64,000 bases of DNA. Origin: Aureimonas sp. Leaf324. GTDB lineage: Bacteria; Pseudomonadota; Alphaproteobacteria; Rhizobiales; Rhizobiaceae. Shown here piece by piece: positions 40,091-50,194 of the stretch. The notes below the pieces were generated by a model that made no database searches, was not told the DNA's origin, and saw nothing but the letters and a program-made list of their open reading frames with translations. The stretch lies in contig NZ_LMOH01000012.1 of NCBI RefSeq assembly GCF_001423245.1, forward strand, positions 188,518 through 252,517, written 5' to 3'. Numbering within the stretch: the stretch's first letter is position 1; each line of letters opens with the position of its first letter. Made by a program: the position numbers and the translations under genes.

Positions 40091-40921
40091 TCAGAAGTTC
40101 GCGGTCATCGGGTCGGGCCCCATGCGGCCGTCCGCCGCGTCGAGCGAGGCGATCTTCGCCATGTCGTCCTCGTCGAGCCGGAAGTCGAACACATCGACAT
40201 TGGCCTGGATGCGGCTCGGCGTCACGGACTTCGGGATGACCACGAGACCGTTGTCGATGTGCCAGCGGATGATGACCTGCGCCGGGGTCTTGCCGTGCTT
40301 GCGCGCGACCTCGCCGATGGTCGGGTCTTCCAGCTGCTGTCCCTGGCCGAGCGGGCTCCAGGATTCCGTGGCGATCCCGCGCTCCGCGTGGGCGGCGCGC
40401 ATCTGCCGCTGCTGGAAGCGGAGGTGCAGCTCGATCTGGTTGAGGACCGGCGTCACCCCGGTCTCCGCGATCAGCCGGTCAAGGTGTTCGACCGTGAAGT
40501 TGGAGACGCCGATCGACGTCGCACGACCCTCCTCGCGCAGCCGGATCAGCGCCCGCCACGTGTCGACATAGAGATCGCGGTTCGGGGCAGGCCAGTGGAT
40601 GAGATAGAGGTCGACATGATCGAGGCCGAGCCGCTGCAGGCTGGCGTCGAAGGCCTTCAGCGTCGCGTCGTAGCCTTGGTTGGCGTTCCAGACCTTGGTG
40701 GTCAGGAAGATGTCTTGGCGCGCGATGCCGGACTGGCGCAGCCCCTCGCCGACGCCCGCCTCGTTCTCGTAGACGGCCGCCGTGTCGATATGGCGGTAGC
40801 CGGCCTCGATGGCCGTGGACACCGCGTCCGCGGCGCCGTCGTTGGGCGTGCGCCACACGCCGAGACCGATCTGGGGAATGGCTTTTCCGTCGTTGAAGGC
40901 GACGGTCGGATGCTGGTTCAT
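40091..40921 (-). CDS. Aldo/keto reductase (2,5-diketo-D-gluconate reductase-like)
   Basis: A 276-aa TIM-barrel reductase from ATG 40921. It has GLGVWRTPNDG, the catalytic Asp/Tyr in HIDTAAVYENE, Lys in LTTKVWN, His in YLIHWPAP, and the NADPH site VIPKSVTPSRI. It reduces aldehydes and ketones with NADPH, close to DkgA/DkgB. It appears to be a single-gene unit. Confidence 0.93.
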   Translation of the reverse strand: MNQHPTVAFNDGKAIPQIGLGVWRTPNDGAADAVSTAIEAGYRHIDTAAVYENEAGVGEGLRQSGIARQDIFLTTKVWNANQGYDATLKAFDASLQRLGLDHVDLYLIHWPAPNRDLYVDTWRALIRLREEGRATSIGVSNFTVEHLDRLIAETGVTPVLNQIELHLRFQQRQMRAAHAERGIATESWSPLGQGQQLEDPTIGEVARKHGKTPAQVIIRWHIDNGLVVIPKSVTPSRIQANVDVFDFRLDEDDMAKIASLDAADGRMGPDPMTANF

Positions 40922-41127
40922 GATGTCTTCGTTTCCATCGGCTGGAGGCGCAGCCGCGCCTCGATCGCGGCGGTACATAAGCCTGCCTGATCGAAGGAAA
41001 ACCGGCGCGTCATCCTCGTGAGGAACCGACCCGTCGCGGAACGCCGCCCCCAGCCCGCCGTTTGCGCTGCTGGACGCGGCGATCCGAACGCCCTGCCCTA
41101 CCGTGCCCCCAGCCCATCGGACCCTGC

Positions 41128-42375
41128 ATGACCCAGGATATCGACTTCCTCATCATCGGAGCGGGTGCCGCCGGCATCGGCGCCGCGCGCCGGCTGCACA
41201 GCCTCGGCGCCACGCCCCTCGTTCTGGAGGCGGCGGACCATGTCGGGGGGCGGGCCGAAACGTTCCATGCGGGCGGCCTTGCGCTCGACTTCGGCTGCGG
41301 CTGGCTCCATTCGGCCGAGCGCAACGTCTGGACCCGGATCGCCGAGGACGCGGGCTTTGCCGTCGACCGGCGCACCCCGGCTTGGGGACGTCAGTACCGC
41401 GACCTCGGCTTTCCGCCCGCCGACCACGCCGCGGCCTCGGCCGCGATGGCGCGATGGGCGGAGCGGCTCGAGGACGTGTCGCCCGATAGCGACCGCGCGA
41501 GCGATGCGCTTCGACCGAGCGATCCGTGGAACGACTTTATCGCGGCGCGGACGGGATACATCAGCGGCGTCGGCCCGGAACGGATCTCGGTCGCCGATTA
41601 TCTCGCCTACGACGAGGCCTCCTCGGACGAGAACTGGCGCCTCCCAGCCGGATACGGGACGCTGGTCTCCGCCAGCCTGCCGACAACCGCGGATCTGCGC
41701 ACGGGCGTCGCCGTCCAGAAGATCGAACTCGACGGCGAACGGGTCGCGGTGGCGACCGGCGCCGGCACGGTGCGCGCACGCGCCGTCATCCTCACCGTCT
41801 CGGCCGCGGTCCTCGCCGGCGGCGCCATCGCGATGCCCGCCGCGCTCAATCCGTGGCGCGATGCGGCGGCCCGCCTGCCGCTCGGTCGCAATGAGAAGGT
41901 CTTCCTCGAAATCGTCGGCGACGCGTCGTTCGAGGACGAGACGCATGTGGTCGGCTCACCCCGCAGCCGCGCGACCGGCAGCTACTACATCCGCCCGCTC
42001 GGCGCGCCGGTCGTCGAGTGCTTCCTCGGCGGCGACGGGGCGGCGGTCCTCGACGATGGACCGCAGGCGGGGTTCGACTTCGCCCTGGCGGAACTCAGCG
42101 GCCTCTTCGGCGCCGACATCCGGCGCTGCCTCAGACCGCTGACGGCGACCCACTGGAGCGGTCTCCCCTTGATCGGGGGCGGATACAGCTGCGCCCTGCC
42201 CGGCAAGGCCAGCGCGCGCGAACGGCTCGCCCAACCCTTCGACGACCGGGTGTTCTTCGCGGGCGAAGCGACCAGCCGCACCGACTTCTCCACCGCGCAC
42301 GGGGCGCACGACACGGGCGTGCGCGCCGCCGACGAGGCCTTTGCCGCGGTCGGGGCGCTTCGGGCACACGCCTGA
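41128..42375 (+). CDS. FAD-dependent oxidoreductase, flavin amine-oxidase-like
   Basis: A 415-aa protein with an N-terminal dinucleotide motif FLIIGAGAAGIGAARRLHSLG, then VLEAADHVGGRAET, and a C-terminal FAD-contacting DRVFFAGEATSRTDFSTAHGAHDTG. This is the amine-oxidase/phytoene-desaturase fold, as in polyamine oxidases and small monoamine oxidases. The substrate is not evident. ATG 41128 is chosen because the extra 22 residues upstream are not conserved-looking. Confidence 0.88.
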   Translation: MTQDIDFLIIGAGAAGIGAARRLHSLGATPLVLEAADHVGGRAETFHAGGLALDFGCGWLHSAERNVWTRIAEDAGFAVDRRTPAWGRQYRDLGFPPADHAAASAAMARWAERLEDVSPDSDRASDALRPSDPWNDFIAARTGYISGVGPERISVADYLAYDEASSDENWRLPAGYGTLVSASLPTTADLRTGVAVQKIELDGERVAVATGAGTVRARAVILTVSAAVLAGGAIAMPAALNPWRDAAARLPLGRNEKVFLEIVGDASFEDETHVVGSPRSRATGSYYIRPLGAPVVECFLGGDGAAVLDDGPQAGFDFALAELSGLFGADIRRCLRPLTATHWSGLPLIGGGYSCALPGKASARERLAQPFDDRVFFAGEATSRTDFSTAHGAHDTGVRAADEAFAAVGALRAHA

Positions 42376-42479
42376 TCTACGGTGCGTTCGGGCGGTTATC
42401 TCCACCATCGGAGCGAACGGGGCTCGACATATCCAGTCGATCTGCCCATCACGGGACAGGCTCACAAGCGACGGTTCCC

Positions 42480-43850
42480 ATGGTGAAGACGACAGGTTCC
42501 GGTTCGCGGCGTCGCCGCATCGGGCGCGCCCCGATGGTGCGGCGCTCGCGCGCCATGTGGATGTCGAAGCGCCTGTGGCGTCCGCGGCTGGTCTTCTGGC
42601 TCGGCGCGCTGGCGGTCGGGCTCGTCAGCGTCGCCTTTGCGGAGATGGCCGACTGGGCGCAGCGTGCCTTTGCGGCCATCAGAACCGGAGGCACCACGGG
42701 CGTTCTCGCGGCACTCCTCGTCCCCCCGCTCGGCTTTGCCCTGTCGAGCTATCTCGCGCTTCGATATTTTCCCAATTCGCAGGGCAGCGGTATTCCGCAG
42801 GCGATCGCCGCGCGGCATTTCGAGGGCGACGAGGAGCGCGGCATCCTCCTGTCGCTGCGGGTCGCCGCCGGGAAGATTCTCCTCACCCTCCTCGGGCTCC
42901 TGTCCGGCGCCTCGATCGGGCGCGAGGGCCCGACGGTGCAGGTCGGCGCCGCCATCATGCTGGCCGCCGGCCGCGTCGGCGGCATGGCCCATGCGCGCGG
43001 ACTGATCCTCGCGGGCTCGGCCGCCGGCATCGCCGCGGCCTTCAACACGCCGCTCGCCGGCATCGTCTTCGCGATCGAGGAGATGGGCCGGGCCTACGAA
43101 GCGCGCACCAACGGCCTCGTCCTGTCCGCGGTGGTCCTCGCCGGCCTCGCCTCGCTCGCGCTCACCGGCAACTACACGTATTTTGGGCGTAGTGACGCCG
43201 TGGTCGTATCCGCGAGCGGCTGGGTCCTCACCGTGGCGTGCGGCGTCGTCGGCGGAGCGCTCGGCGCCCTGTTCAGTGTCGCCGCGCTGGGTGCCATGCG
43301 CCGCATCCGCGCCTGGACCCGCGGGCGTGCCCGACGGATCGTCGGCATCGCGACCCTCTGCGGCCTGGTCGTCGCGCTGATCGGCCTCGCGTCGAACGGC
43401 GCGACCTACGGGACGGGCTACGAGGAGGCTCGCTCGGCCGTCGAGGGCGCGCCGCTTCCGGCCTTCTTCTTCCTCGCCAAGTTCGCGGCCGGTCTGGTCT
43501 CGATGATCTCGGGCATTCCGGGCGGCATCTTCGCGCCGTCGCTGTCGGTCGGAGCCGGCCTCGGCTCGACGATCGGTCTCGTGCTCGGCGTCGGCACGGG
43601 CCTCGCCGCGACCCTCGGCATGGCCGGATACTTCGCGGGCGTCGTCCAGGCGCCGATGACGGCCTTTGTAATCATCCTCGAAATGACCGGCAATCAGGGC
43701 AACGTGGTTCCAATCATGCTGGCCTCGCTGATCGGTTTCGGCACGGCGCGCCTCGTCTCGGGCACGCCCCTCTACCACAGTCTCTCGCGCAACTACGTCG
43801 CCGAGGTTCTGCGGCAGTCGCGCAGCGAACGCGAGGGAACCGCGACATGA
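42480..43850 (+). CDS. ClC-family chloride channel/antiporter
   Basis: From ATG 42480 it is 456 aa, with multiple membrane helices. The anion filter motifs are GSGIPQ (102-107), GREGP (147-151, with the gating glutamate at 149) and GIFAPSLSVGAGLG. The gating glutamate fits either a Cl-/H+ exchanger or a gated channel. There are no C-terminal CBS domains. The basic N-terminus (residues 1-36) is rich in Arg. The stop overlaps the ATG of the DUF2254 gene. Confidence 0.92.
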   Translation: MVKTTGSGSRRRRIGRAPMVRRSRAMWMSKRLWRPRLVFWLGALAVGLVSVAFAEMADWAQRAFAAIRTGGTTGVLAALLVPPLGFALSSYLALRYFPNSQGSGIPQAIAARHFEGDEERGILLSLRVAAGKILLTLLGLLSGASIGREGPTVQVGAAIMLAAGRVGGMAHARGLILAGSAAGIAAAFNTPLAGIVFAIEEMGRAYEARTNGLVLSAVVLAGLASLALTGNYTYFGRSDAVVVSASGWVLTVACGVVGGALGALFSVAALGAMRRIRAWTRGRARRIVGIATLCGLVVALIGLASNGATYGTGYEEARSAVEGAPLPAFFFLAKFAAGLVSMISGIPGGIFAPSLSVGAGLGSTIGLVLGVGTGLAATLGMAGYFAGVVQAPMTAFVIILEMTGNQGNVVPIMLASLIGFGTARLVSGTPLYHSLSRNYVAEVLRQSRSEREGTAT

Positions 43851-45091
43851 CGGCGACGCGCTGGCAATGGGTCCTGCGCCGCGTCACGCGGCGCATCTGG
43901 TTCCGGGCGGGCCTGTTCTCGCTTCTTGCCGTGGCGACGGCGCTCGTCGGCGCCTGGGCCAGCCCCTTCATCTCGTTCGGGCTGTCGGCCTCGATCGGCG
44001 CGGATGCGGTCGACAACATCCTCGGCATCCTCGCCTCGTCGATGCTGACGGTCACCACCTTCTCGCTCTCGACCATGGTCTCGGCCTATTCCGCCGCGAC
44101 CAGCAACGTCACGCCGCGCGCCAACGTCCTTATCATGGAGGACGCGACGACCCAGAACGTTCTGTCGACCTTCATCGGCTCGTTCCTGTTCAGCCTCGTC
44201 GGCATCATCGCCCTATCGACCGGCACCTACGGCGAACAGGGCCGCGTCGTCCTCTTCGGCGTGACCATCCTCGTCATCGGCTTCATCATCGTCACGCTGC
44301 TTCGCTGGATCGATCACCTGTCGCGGCTCGGCCGGGTGACGGAAACGACGCAGCGCGTCGAGGAGGCCGCCATCGCGGCGATCCGCGAGCGACGGCGCCG
44401 GCCGTATCTCGGCGGGCTCCCGCTGCACGACCGCGCGTCCGGCGTTCCCGCGGGTGCCGTGCGGCTGGCCCCACGCGAGATCGGCTATATCCAGCACATC
44501 GACGTTGAAGCGCTGGCCGCGCTGGCCCGCAGCGCCGGGGCGCGCGTGTTCGTGCTTCGTCTGCCCGGCGAGATGGCCGACCCGACCGAGGCGATCCTCG
44601 CCGTCGATGGCGCGCGGATCGAGGAGGCCTCGCTCCGTCGCTGCGTGACGATCGGCGATCGCCGCTCCTTCGACCAGGATCCGCGCTTCGGCGTCTGCGT
44701 GCTGACGGAGGTCGCCAGCCGCGCCCTGTCGCCGGCGACCAACGATCTCGGCACGGCGGTCGACGTCGTCGGCCGCCTCCTGCGGGTGCTGGCCGCCTGG
44801 GCCGAGCCGACCGAAGCCGAGGAGCCGGAATTTGCCGAGGTCTACGTCCCTCCGCTTCGGGTCGACGACCTGTTCGACGACGCCTTCCTCGCCGTGGCGC
44901 GCGACGGCGCCGGCATCCTCGAGGTCGGAGTGCGTCTCCAGAAAGCGCTGCGCACCCTCTCGCGCCTCGACCATCCCGGCTACGCGCAAGCCGCCCGGCA
45001 TCATGCACGGCAAGCGCTCACGAGGGCCGAAATCGCCATGACGCTGGAGGCGGACAAGGCGGTTCTGCGCGAGATCGCGGCGCCGGTCTGA
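43847..45091 (+). CDS. DUF2254 membrane protein, translationally coupled to ClC
   Basis: A 414-aa protein with hydrophobic segments at about 20-40, 55-75, 105-125 and 130-150, then a soluble domain of about 260 residues (ALSPATNDLGTAVDVVGRLLRVLAAW is conserved-looking). This is the layout of DUF2254 predicted membrane proteins, whose function is unknown. The ATGA overlap with the ClC gene implies equimolar production and perhaps a joint role in ion homeostasis. Confidence 0.85.
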   Translation: MTATRWQWVLRRVTRRIWFRAGLFSLLAVATALVGAWASPFISFGLSASIGADAVDNILGILASSMLTVTTFSLSTMVSAYSAATSNVTPRANVLIMEDATTQNVLSTFIGSFLFSLVGIIALSTGTYGEQGRVVLFGVTILVIGFIIVTLLRWIDHLSRLGRVTETTQRVEEAAIAAIRERRRRPYLGGLPLHDRASGVPAGAVRLAPREIGYIQHIDVEALAALARSAGARVFVLRLPGEMADPTEAILAVDGARIEEASLRRCVTIGDRRSFDQDPRFGVCVLTEVASRALSPATNDLGTAVDVVGRLLRVLAAWAEPTEAEEPEFAEVYVPPLRVDDLFDDAFLAVARDGAGILEVGVRLQKALRTLSRLDHPGYAQAARHHARQALTRAEIAMTLEADKAVLREIAAPV

Positions 45092-45285
45092 CCCGTCGGT
45101 TGGCGTCCGGCGCGCGTGACGGGTGCCGACGATCGAACGATGGGACCGGCGGGGGCGGACAGCTTGTCGCAAGCCTCGGACGATCCCGGACAAGTCCCTA
45201 GCCGGCGAAGCGTTCCCGCCTAAGTGCCCCTTCCCGATCATCCGACGGCTGGAAGCTGCCGCGCGGTCGTCTGAAGGAGCTCGAC

Positions 45286-47583
45286 ATGGACACGATGACG
45301 CCCGGCGCAGGAACCTGCCCCTTCGGCGGGACCCGGATCAGCGGTGCGGCCGGCAGCGAGCCGCAGATCGACCACTGGTGGCCGAACCGACTGAAGGTCG
45401 AGCTTCTTCATCAGGAGCCGCCGGCGGCCAACCCGCTCGGACCCGACTTCGACTATGCCGAGGCCTTCAAGGCGCTCGACCTGCAGGCCGTCAAGTCCGA
45501 CATCAAGGCGTTCCTGACGACGTCGGTTTCGTGGTGGCCGTCCGACTACGGCAACTACGGGCCGCAGATGATCCGCATGGCCTGGCATTCGGCCGGCACC
45601 TACCGCATCGCGGACGGGCGCGGCGGCGCGGGCCAGGGCATGCAGCGCTTTGCGCCGGTCAACTCGTGGTGGGACAACGGCAACACCGACAAGTCCCGCC
45701 GCCTCCTCTGGCCGATCAAGCAGAAGTACGGTGCAGCCCTTTCCTGGGCCGACCTGATGGTCCTCACCGGCAACTGCGCGCTGGAGATCATGGGCTTCAA
45801 GACCTTCGGCTTCGCCGGCGGGCGCGTCGATGCCTGGGAGCCGGATCGCTCGACCTATTGGGGTCCCGAGGGCTGGACCGGCAAGGCCGCGAAGGACGCG
45901 CCGCGCGGGCCGATGGCCGGTCACCCGGAGGAAATGGTCAATCGGGGCCTCCGCTGGCAGGGCGGCCCGAAGGACGCCACCTACGAGCTCGACAGCCCGC
46001 TCGCCGCCTCGCACCAGTCCCTGATCTACGTCGACCCGGAAGGCCCGAACGCCAACGGCGATCCGCTGGATTCGGCCCGCGACATCCGCCTCACCTTCGG
46101 CCGGATGGCGATGAACGACGAGGAGACGGTCGCGCTGATCGCTGGCGGCCACGCCTTCGGCAAGTCGCACGGCATGGTGAAGGCCGACCGCATCGGCGGC
46201 GCGCCGGAAGTCGCGCGCATGCACGAGATGGGTCTCGGCTGGCACAACCCGGAAGGCTCGGGCAATGCCGAGTTCACGATGACCAACGGCATCGAGGGCT
46301 CGTGGACGCCGAACCCGACGCAGTGGGACAACGACTACCTCGAGAACCTCTTCCGCTTCGAGTGGCGCAAGACCAAGAGCCCGGCCGGCTCCATCCAGTG
46401 GACCCCGGTCGATCCGAATGCGCCCAAGACGCCGGACGCCCACGTCGAGGGCCGGATGAACCCCTTGATGATGATGACCTCGGATATCGCCCTCAAGGAA
46501 GATCCCGCTTATCGCGCCGTCTGCGAGAAGTTCCTCGCCGACTTCGATTATTTCTCCGATGCCTTCTCCCGCGCTTGGTTCAAGCTGACCCATCGCGACA
46601 TGGGCCCGAAGGTGCGCTACCTCGGCCCCGAGGTGCCCGCCGAGGACCTGATCTGGCAGGACCCGATCCCGCCGCTCGACCATGCCGTGATCGACGAGGC
46701 GGACATCGCCCGCCTGAAGTCTGACATTCTCGCCAGCGGCCTGTCGGTGACCGACCTCGTCGCGACGGCCTGGGCCGCCGCCTCGACGCACCGCGTCTCC
46801 GACAAGCGCGGCGGCGCCAACGGCGGTCGCATCCGCCTGCAGCCGCAGCGCGGCTGGACGGTCAACGAGCCCGACCGGCTGGAGCGTGTCATTCCGAAGC
46901 TGGAGGAGATCGCCGATCGCTTCAACGGCTCAGCGTCCGGCGGCAAGCGCGTGTCGTTCGCCGACATGGTGGTGCTCGCCGGCTGTGCGGGCGTCGAGAA
47001 GGCGGCGCGCGACGCGGGGTCCGACGTCGAGGTTCCGTTCGTGCCGGGTCGCCGCGACACGACGCAGGAGCTGACCGACGTCGAGCAGTTCGACTGGCTG
47101 CAGCCGGTGTCGGACGGGTTCCGCAACTACCACGACACGTCGATCGACTTCACCGTGTCGCCGGAGGAGCTGTTTCTCGACCGCGCCATGCTCCTGTCGC
47201 TGACCGCGCCGGAATGGACCGCCCTCACCGGCGGCCTGCGGGTCCTCGGCGTCAATGCCGGCGGCTCTCAGCATGGCGTCTTCACCGATCGCGTCGGCAC
47301 GCTGACCAACGACATGTTCCGTCACCTCACCTCGATGGACACCGTCTGGTCGCCGCAGGACGCCTCGGAGATGACGTTCGACATCAAGGACCGCGACAGC
47401 GGCGAGCGTCGGTTCACCGCCACGCGTTGCGACCTCGTGTTCGGCTCGAACTCGCAGCTTCGCCAGATCGCCGAGGTCTACGCGGCCGACGACGGCAAGG
47501 ACCGCTTCGTGCGCGAGTTCGTCGACGCCTGGCACAAGGTGATGATGCTCGATCGCTACGAGGTGAAGCCGACGCAGCGCTGA
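45286..47583 (+). CDS. katG: Catalase-peroxidase KatG
   Basis: A 765-aa bifunctional haem enzyme, full length and with both the catalytic N-terminal and the inactive C-terminal peroxidase halves. The distal Trp/His site is [10 protein letters not shown]. The proximal His segment is [19 protein letters not shown] carries the tyrosine of the Met-Tyr-Trp adduct. It destroys hydrogen peroxide and oxidises small phenols. A GAAGGAGCTCGAC ribosome site precedes ATG 45286. No OxyR or Fur gene is adjacent and no clear operator was recognised in the 194-base upstream gap. Confidence 0.97.
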   Translation: MDTMTPGAGTCPFGGTRISGAAGSEPQIDHWWPNRLKVELLHQEPPAANPLGPDFDYAEAFKALDLQAVKSDIKAFLTTSVSWWPSDYGNYGPQMIRMAWHSAGTYRIADGRGGAGQGMQRFAPVNSWWDNGNTDKSRRLLWPIKQKYGAALSWADLMVLTGNCALEIMGFKTFGFAGGRVDAWEPDRSTYWGPEGWTGKAAKDAPRGPMAGHPEEMVNRGLRWQGGPKDATYELDSPLAASHQSLIYVDPEGPNANGDPLDSARDIRLTFGRMAMNDEETVALIAGGHAFGKSHGMVKADRIGGAPEVARMHEMGLGWHNPEGSGNAEFTMTNGIEGSWTPNPTQWDNDYLENLFRFEWRKTKSPAGSIQWTPVDPNAPKTPDAHVEGRMNPLMMMTSDIALKEDPAYRAVCEKFLADFDYFSDAFSRAWFKLTHRDMGPKVRYLGPEVPAEDLIWQDPIPPLDHAVIDEADIARLKSDILASGLSVTDLVATAWAAASTHRVSDKRGGANGGRIRLQPQRGWTVNEPDRLERVIPKLEEIADRFNGSASGGKRVSFADMVVLAGCAGVEKAARDAGSDVEVPFVPGRRDTTQELTDVEQFDWLQPVSDGFRNYHDTSIDFTVSPEELFLDRAMLLSLTAPEWTALTGGLRVLGVNAGGSQHGVFTDRVGTLTNDMFRHLTSMDTVWSPQDASEMTFDIKDRDSGERRFTATRCDLVFGSNSQLRQIAEVYAADDGKDRFVREFVDAWHKVMMLDRYEVKPTQR

Positions 47584-47704
47584 TCCGGCACGGTGCGCAA
47601 CACTCCGGGGTGGTCGGTCGGACCGCTCCGGCACGAAATGCCCTTGCCGATCGATGACGGTTTCGGCGACATGATCATCCGTGTCGCCGAAGTCGGAGCC
47701 TGAA

Positions 47705-48109
47705 ATGGACGCGCCCGAACCGCAGCCCGCAACCGCCCCGTCGGGCGCGCCGACCATCCGGACCATCGCCATGCCCGCCGACACCAACCCGGCCGGCGAC
47801 ATCTTCGGCGGCTGGCTGCTCGCGCAGATGGACTTTGCGGCCGGCACCGCGGCCGCACGCGTGGCGCGGGGCCGCTGCGCCACCATCGCGATCGAAGCGA
47901 TGCGCTTTCTCAAACCCGTCTATGTCGGCGACGAGGTCAGCCTCTACGCGGACATCCTGCATGTCGGCCGCACATCGATGCGCATCAACGTGGAAGCCTG
48001 GCGCCGCAGCCGCGAGGGCGAGGAGGTCGAGCAGGTGACGCAGGGCGTCTTCACCTTCGTCGCGATCGACGCCAACCGGAAGCCGCGGCCGATCCCGGTT
48101 CAGGGCTGA
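47705..48109 (+). CDS. Acyl-CoA thioesterase (YciA-like hotdog fold)
   Basis: A 134-aa protein with RTIAMPADTNPAGDIFGGWLLAQMDFAAG, the active-site Asn/Asp segment of the YciA/BFIT hotdog group, followed by ATIAIEAMRFLKPVYVGDEV. It hydrolyses acyl-CoA thioesters. ATG 47705 follows GGAG; a GTG at 47681 would add eight residues without a ribosome site. Confidence 0.9.
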   Translation: MDAPEPQPATAPSGAPTIRTIAMPADTNPAGDIFGGWLLAQMDFAAGTAAARVARGRCATIAIEAMRFLKPVYVGDEVSLYADILHVGRTSMRINVEAWRRSREGEEVEQVTQGVFTFVAIDANRKPRPIPVQG

Positions 48110-48187
48110 TCGCAGCCGCGACACAACGGGTCATCCGCTTGCAGCGCAGATAGGCTAGTCTGCATGGGGCAAAGCGGGAGAATGCGG

Positions 48188-48880
48188 ATGGACGGCACCT
48201 TCAGTGTTCTGGCGACCTCGGCGCTGTTCGTCGGCTCGCACTTCCTTCTGTCCCACCCGTTCCGGGCACCCCTCGTCGCCCAGCTCGGAGAGAAGGGCTT
48301 CCAGGGCGTCTACACGCTCGTCGCCTTCGCGACGCTCGGCGCCACGGTCTGGGCCTATCGCGCGGCGCCCGTCACCGAGCCGCTTTGGGAAGTGGGCGAC
48401 GGCCTGTGGGCGATCGCCACGGTCCTGATGCTCGTCGCCTCGATCCTCTTCATGGGCTCGCTGATCCGCAACCCCACGCTGTCCGGCTCGAAGACCGACC
48501 CTGCCCATGCCGAGGCCCGCGGGGTCTTCGCCGTGACCCGGCATCCGATGATGTGGTCCTTCGCGATCTGGGGCCTGTCGCATATCCTCGTCTATCCGAT
48601 CCCGAAGAACGTCGTCCTCTGTGCGGCGATCATCATCCTGGCGCTGGTCGGGTCGGCGCTGCAGGAGCGCAAGCGCGCGGCGCTCGATCCGGCCGGTTGG
48701 CGCTCGTGGAGCGCGCGGACCAGCTTCTGGCCGCTCGCCGCCGTGGCGGCAGGCCGGGCGCGTCTCGGCGGCTTTGGCATGCACGCCCTGGCGGGTGGGA
48801 CGGTGGTCTGGCTCGTCGCGACATGGGCCCATATTCCGCTCGCCGGCTGGGCGGCCGGTATCTGGCGGTGGATCGTCTGA
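48188..48880 (+). CDS. NnrU-family membrane protein
   Basis: A 230-aa protein with about six hydrophobic helices. The sequence SHFLLSHPFRAPLVAQLGEKGFQGVYTLVAFATLGATVWAY split over 17-57 and VTRHPMMWSFAIWGLSHIL are NnrU signatures; NnrU is linked to nitric-oxide and nitrite reduction loci and is related to methyltransferase-like membrane proteins. GGGAG seven bases upstream favours ATG 48188 over 48164. No denitrification genes are nearby, so this is probably a housekeeping relative. Confidence 0.85.
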   Translation: MDGTFSVLATSALFVGSHFLLSHPFRAPLVAQLGEKGFQGVYTLVAFATLGATVWAYRAAPVTEPLWEVGDGLWAIATVLMLVASILFMGSLIRNPTLSGSKTDPAHAEARGVFAVTRHPMMWSFAIWGLSHILVYPIPKNVVLCAAIIILALVGSALQERKRAALDPAGWRSWSARTSFWPLAAVAAGRARLGGFGMHALAGGTVVWLVATWAHIPLAGWAAGIWRWIV

Positions 48881-48990
48881 CGGCGCGGCCCCCGCCGCTG
48901 TGGATGGCGGCTTATCAGCGCGCGAACCAGCTTGCCAACGCGTTCCCGATCTGTTCTGTCGGCAGATGACGACGGCCGCAGAGAAAGGCG

Positions 48991-50133
48991 ATGGTGGCGC
49001 GCGAGACAGAGGTCGAGGCCGACGACGTGGACAATCGCGCGAGCGCCGCGAGACCGGCCTGCCAGCGCAAGATCATCCATGTCGACATGGATGCGTTCTA
49101 CGCTTCGGTCGAGCAGCGGGACGATCCGTCGCTGCGCGGCAAGCCGCTTGCCGTCGGCGGTTCGGCGCAGCGCGGCGTCGTGGCGGCGGCGAGCTACGAG
49201 GCCCGCGCCTTCGGCGTGCGCTCGGCCATGCCGTCGGTCACCGCCAAGCGCCGCTGCCCCGACCTCCTGTTCGTGAAGCCGCGCTTCGACGTCTACAAGG
49301 CCGTCTCGCTCCAGATCCGCGAGATCTTCGCCGAACACACTGACATCATCGAACCGCTGTCGCTCGACGAGGCCTATCTCGACGTGACCGAGAACAAGCA
49401 GGGGATCGCGTCTGCCACCGCGATCGCCGAGGCGATCCGCCGGCGCATCCGCGAGGTCACCGGCCTCACCGCCTCGGCCGGCGTGTCCTACAACAAGTTC
49501 CTCGCCAAGCTCGCCTCCGACCATCGCAAGCCGGACGGGCTCTTCGTGGTGACGCCCGCGATGGGCGCGACCTTCGTCGAGACACTGCCAGTCGGCCGCT
49601 TCCACGGCGTCGGCCCGGCGACCGTCGCCAAGATGGAGCGGCTCGGTATCCACACGGGCGCCGACCTCAAGGCGCAGTCCCTCGCCTTCCTGCAGGAGCG
49701 CTTCGGCAAGATCGGCCCCTACTACTACGGCATCTCGCGCGGCATCGACGAGCGCCCGGTGCGCGCCAACCGCATCCGCAAGTCGGTCGGGGCCGAGAAC
49801 ACGTTCTCCGCCGATCTCCATACGCTGGACGCGATGCGCGAGGCGCTGGGTCCTATCATCGACAAGGTCTGGCGGCATTGCGAGGGTGCGGGAACGCGGG
49901 GGCGAACCGTGACGCTGAAGGTCAAATACGCCGACTTCCGACAGATCACCCGCGCCCTGTCGTCGACCGCCCCGGTCGGCTCGCGGGCCGAGATCGAGCG
50001 GGCGGCCTTCCGCCTGATCGACGACCTGCCGCCCGATCCGCGCGGCGTCCGCCTTCTCGGCGTGACGCTCTCGGCGCTGACGAACGAGACCGGCGCGGCA
50101 CCGCCGCCCGCTCAGTTCGCGCTGCCGCTGTGA
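48991..50133 (+). CDS. dinB: DNA polymerase IV (Y family)
   Basis: A 380-aa translesion polymerase with IIHVDMDAFYASVEQRD and SLDEAYLDVT holding the catalytic acidic residues, a GVSYNKFLAKLASD palm-finger segment, helix-hairpin-helix GRFHGVGPATVAKMERLG, and the little-finger domain after about 240. The C-terminal QFALPL resembles the clamp-binding QLVLGL end of the E. coli enzyme. The first 25 residues are an acidic extension. No LexA box was recognised upstream. Confidence 0.95.
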   Translation: MVARETEVEADDVDNRASAARPACQRKIIHVDMDAFYASVEQRDDPSLRGKPLAVGGSAQRGVVAAASYEARAFGVRSAMPSVTAKRRCPDLLFVKPRFDVYKAVSLQIREIFAEHTDIIEPLSLDEAYLDVTENKQGIASATAIAEAIRRRIREVTGLTASAGVSYNKFLAKLASDHRKPDGLFVVTPAMGATFVETLPVGRFHGVGPATVAKMERLGIHTGADLKAQSLAFLQERFGKIGPYYYGISRGIDERPVRANRIRKSVGAENTFSADLHTLDAMREALGPIIDKVWRHCEGAGTRGRTVTLKVKYADFRQITRALSSTAPVGSRAEIERAAFRLIDDLPPDPRGVRLLGVTLSALTNETGAAPPPAQFALPL

Positions 50134-50194
50134 CCGGCGGCTGACGGTCGCATGTCCTGATCTATCTCTCAGGCGGCAACCAGGGAGCGCGGGC

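Noticed and set aside
48188-48880. Evidence of a denitrification locus from the NnrU protein
   Set aside because: No nir, nor or nos genes or FNR boxes are nearby; NnrU-family proteins also occur alone.
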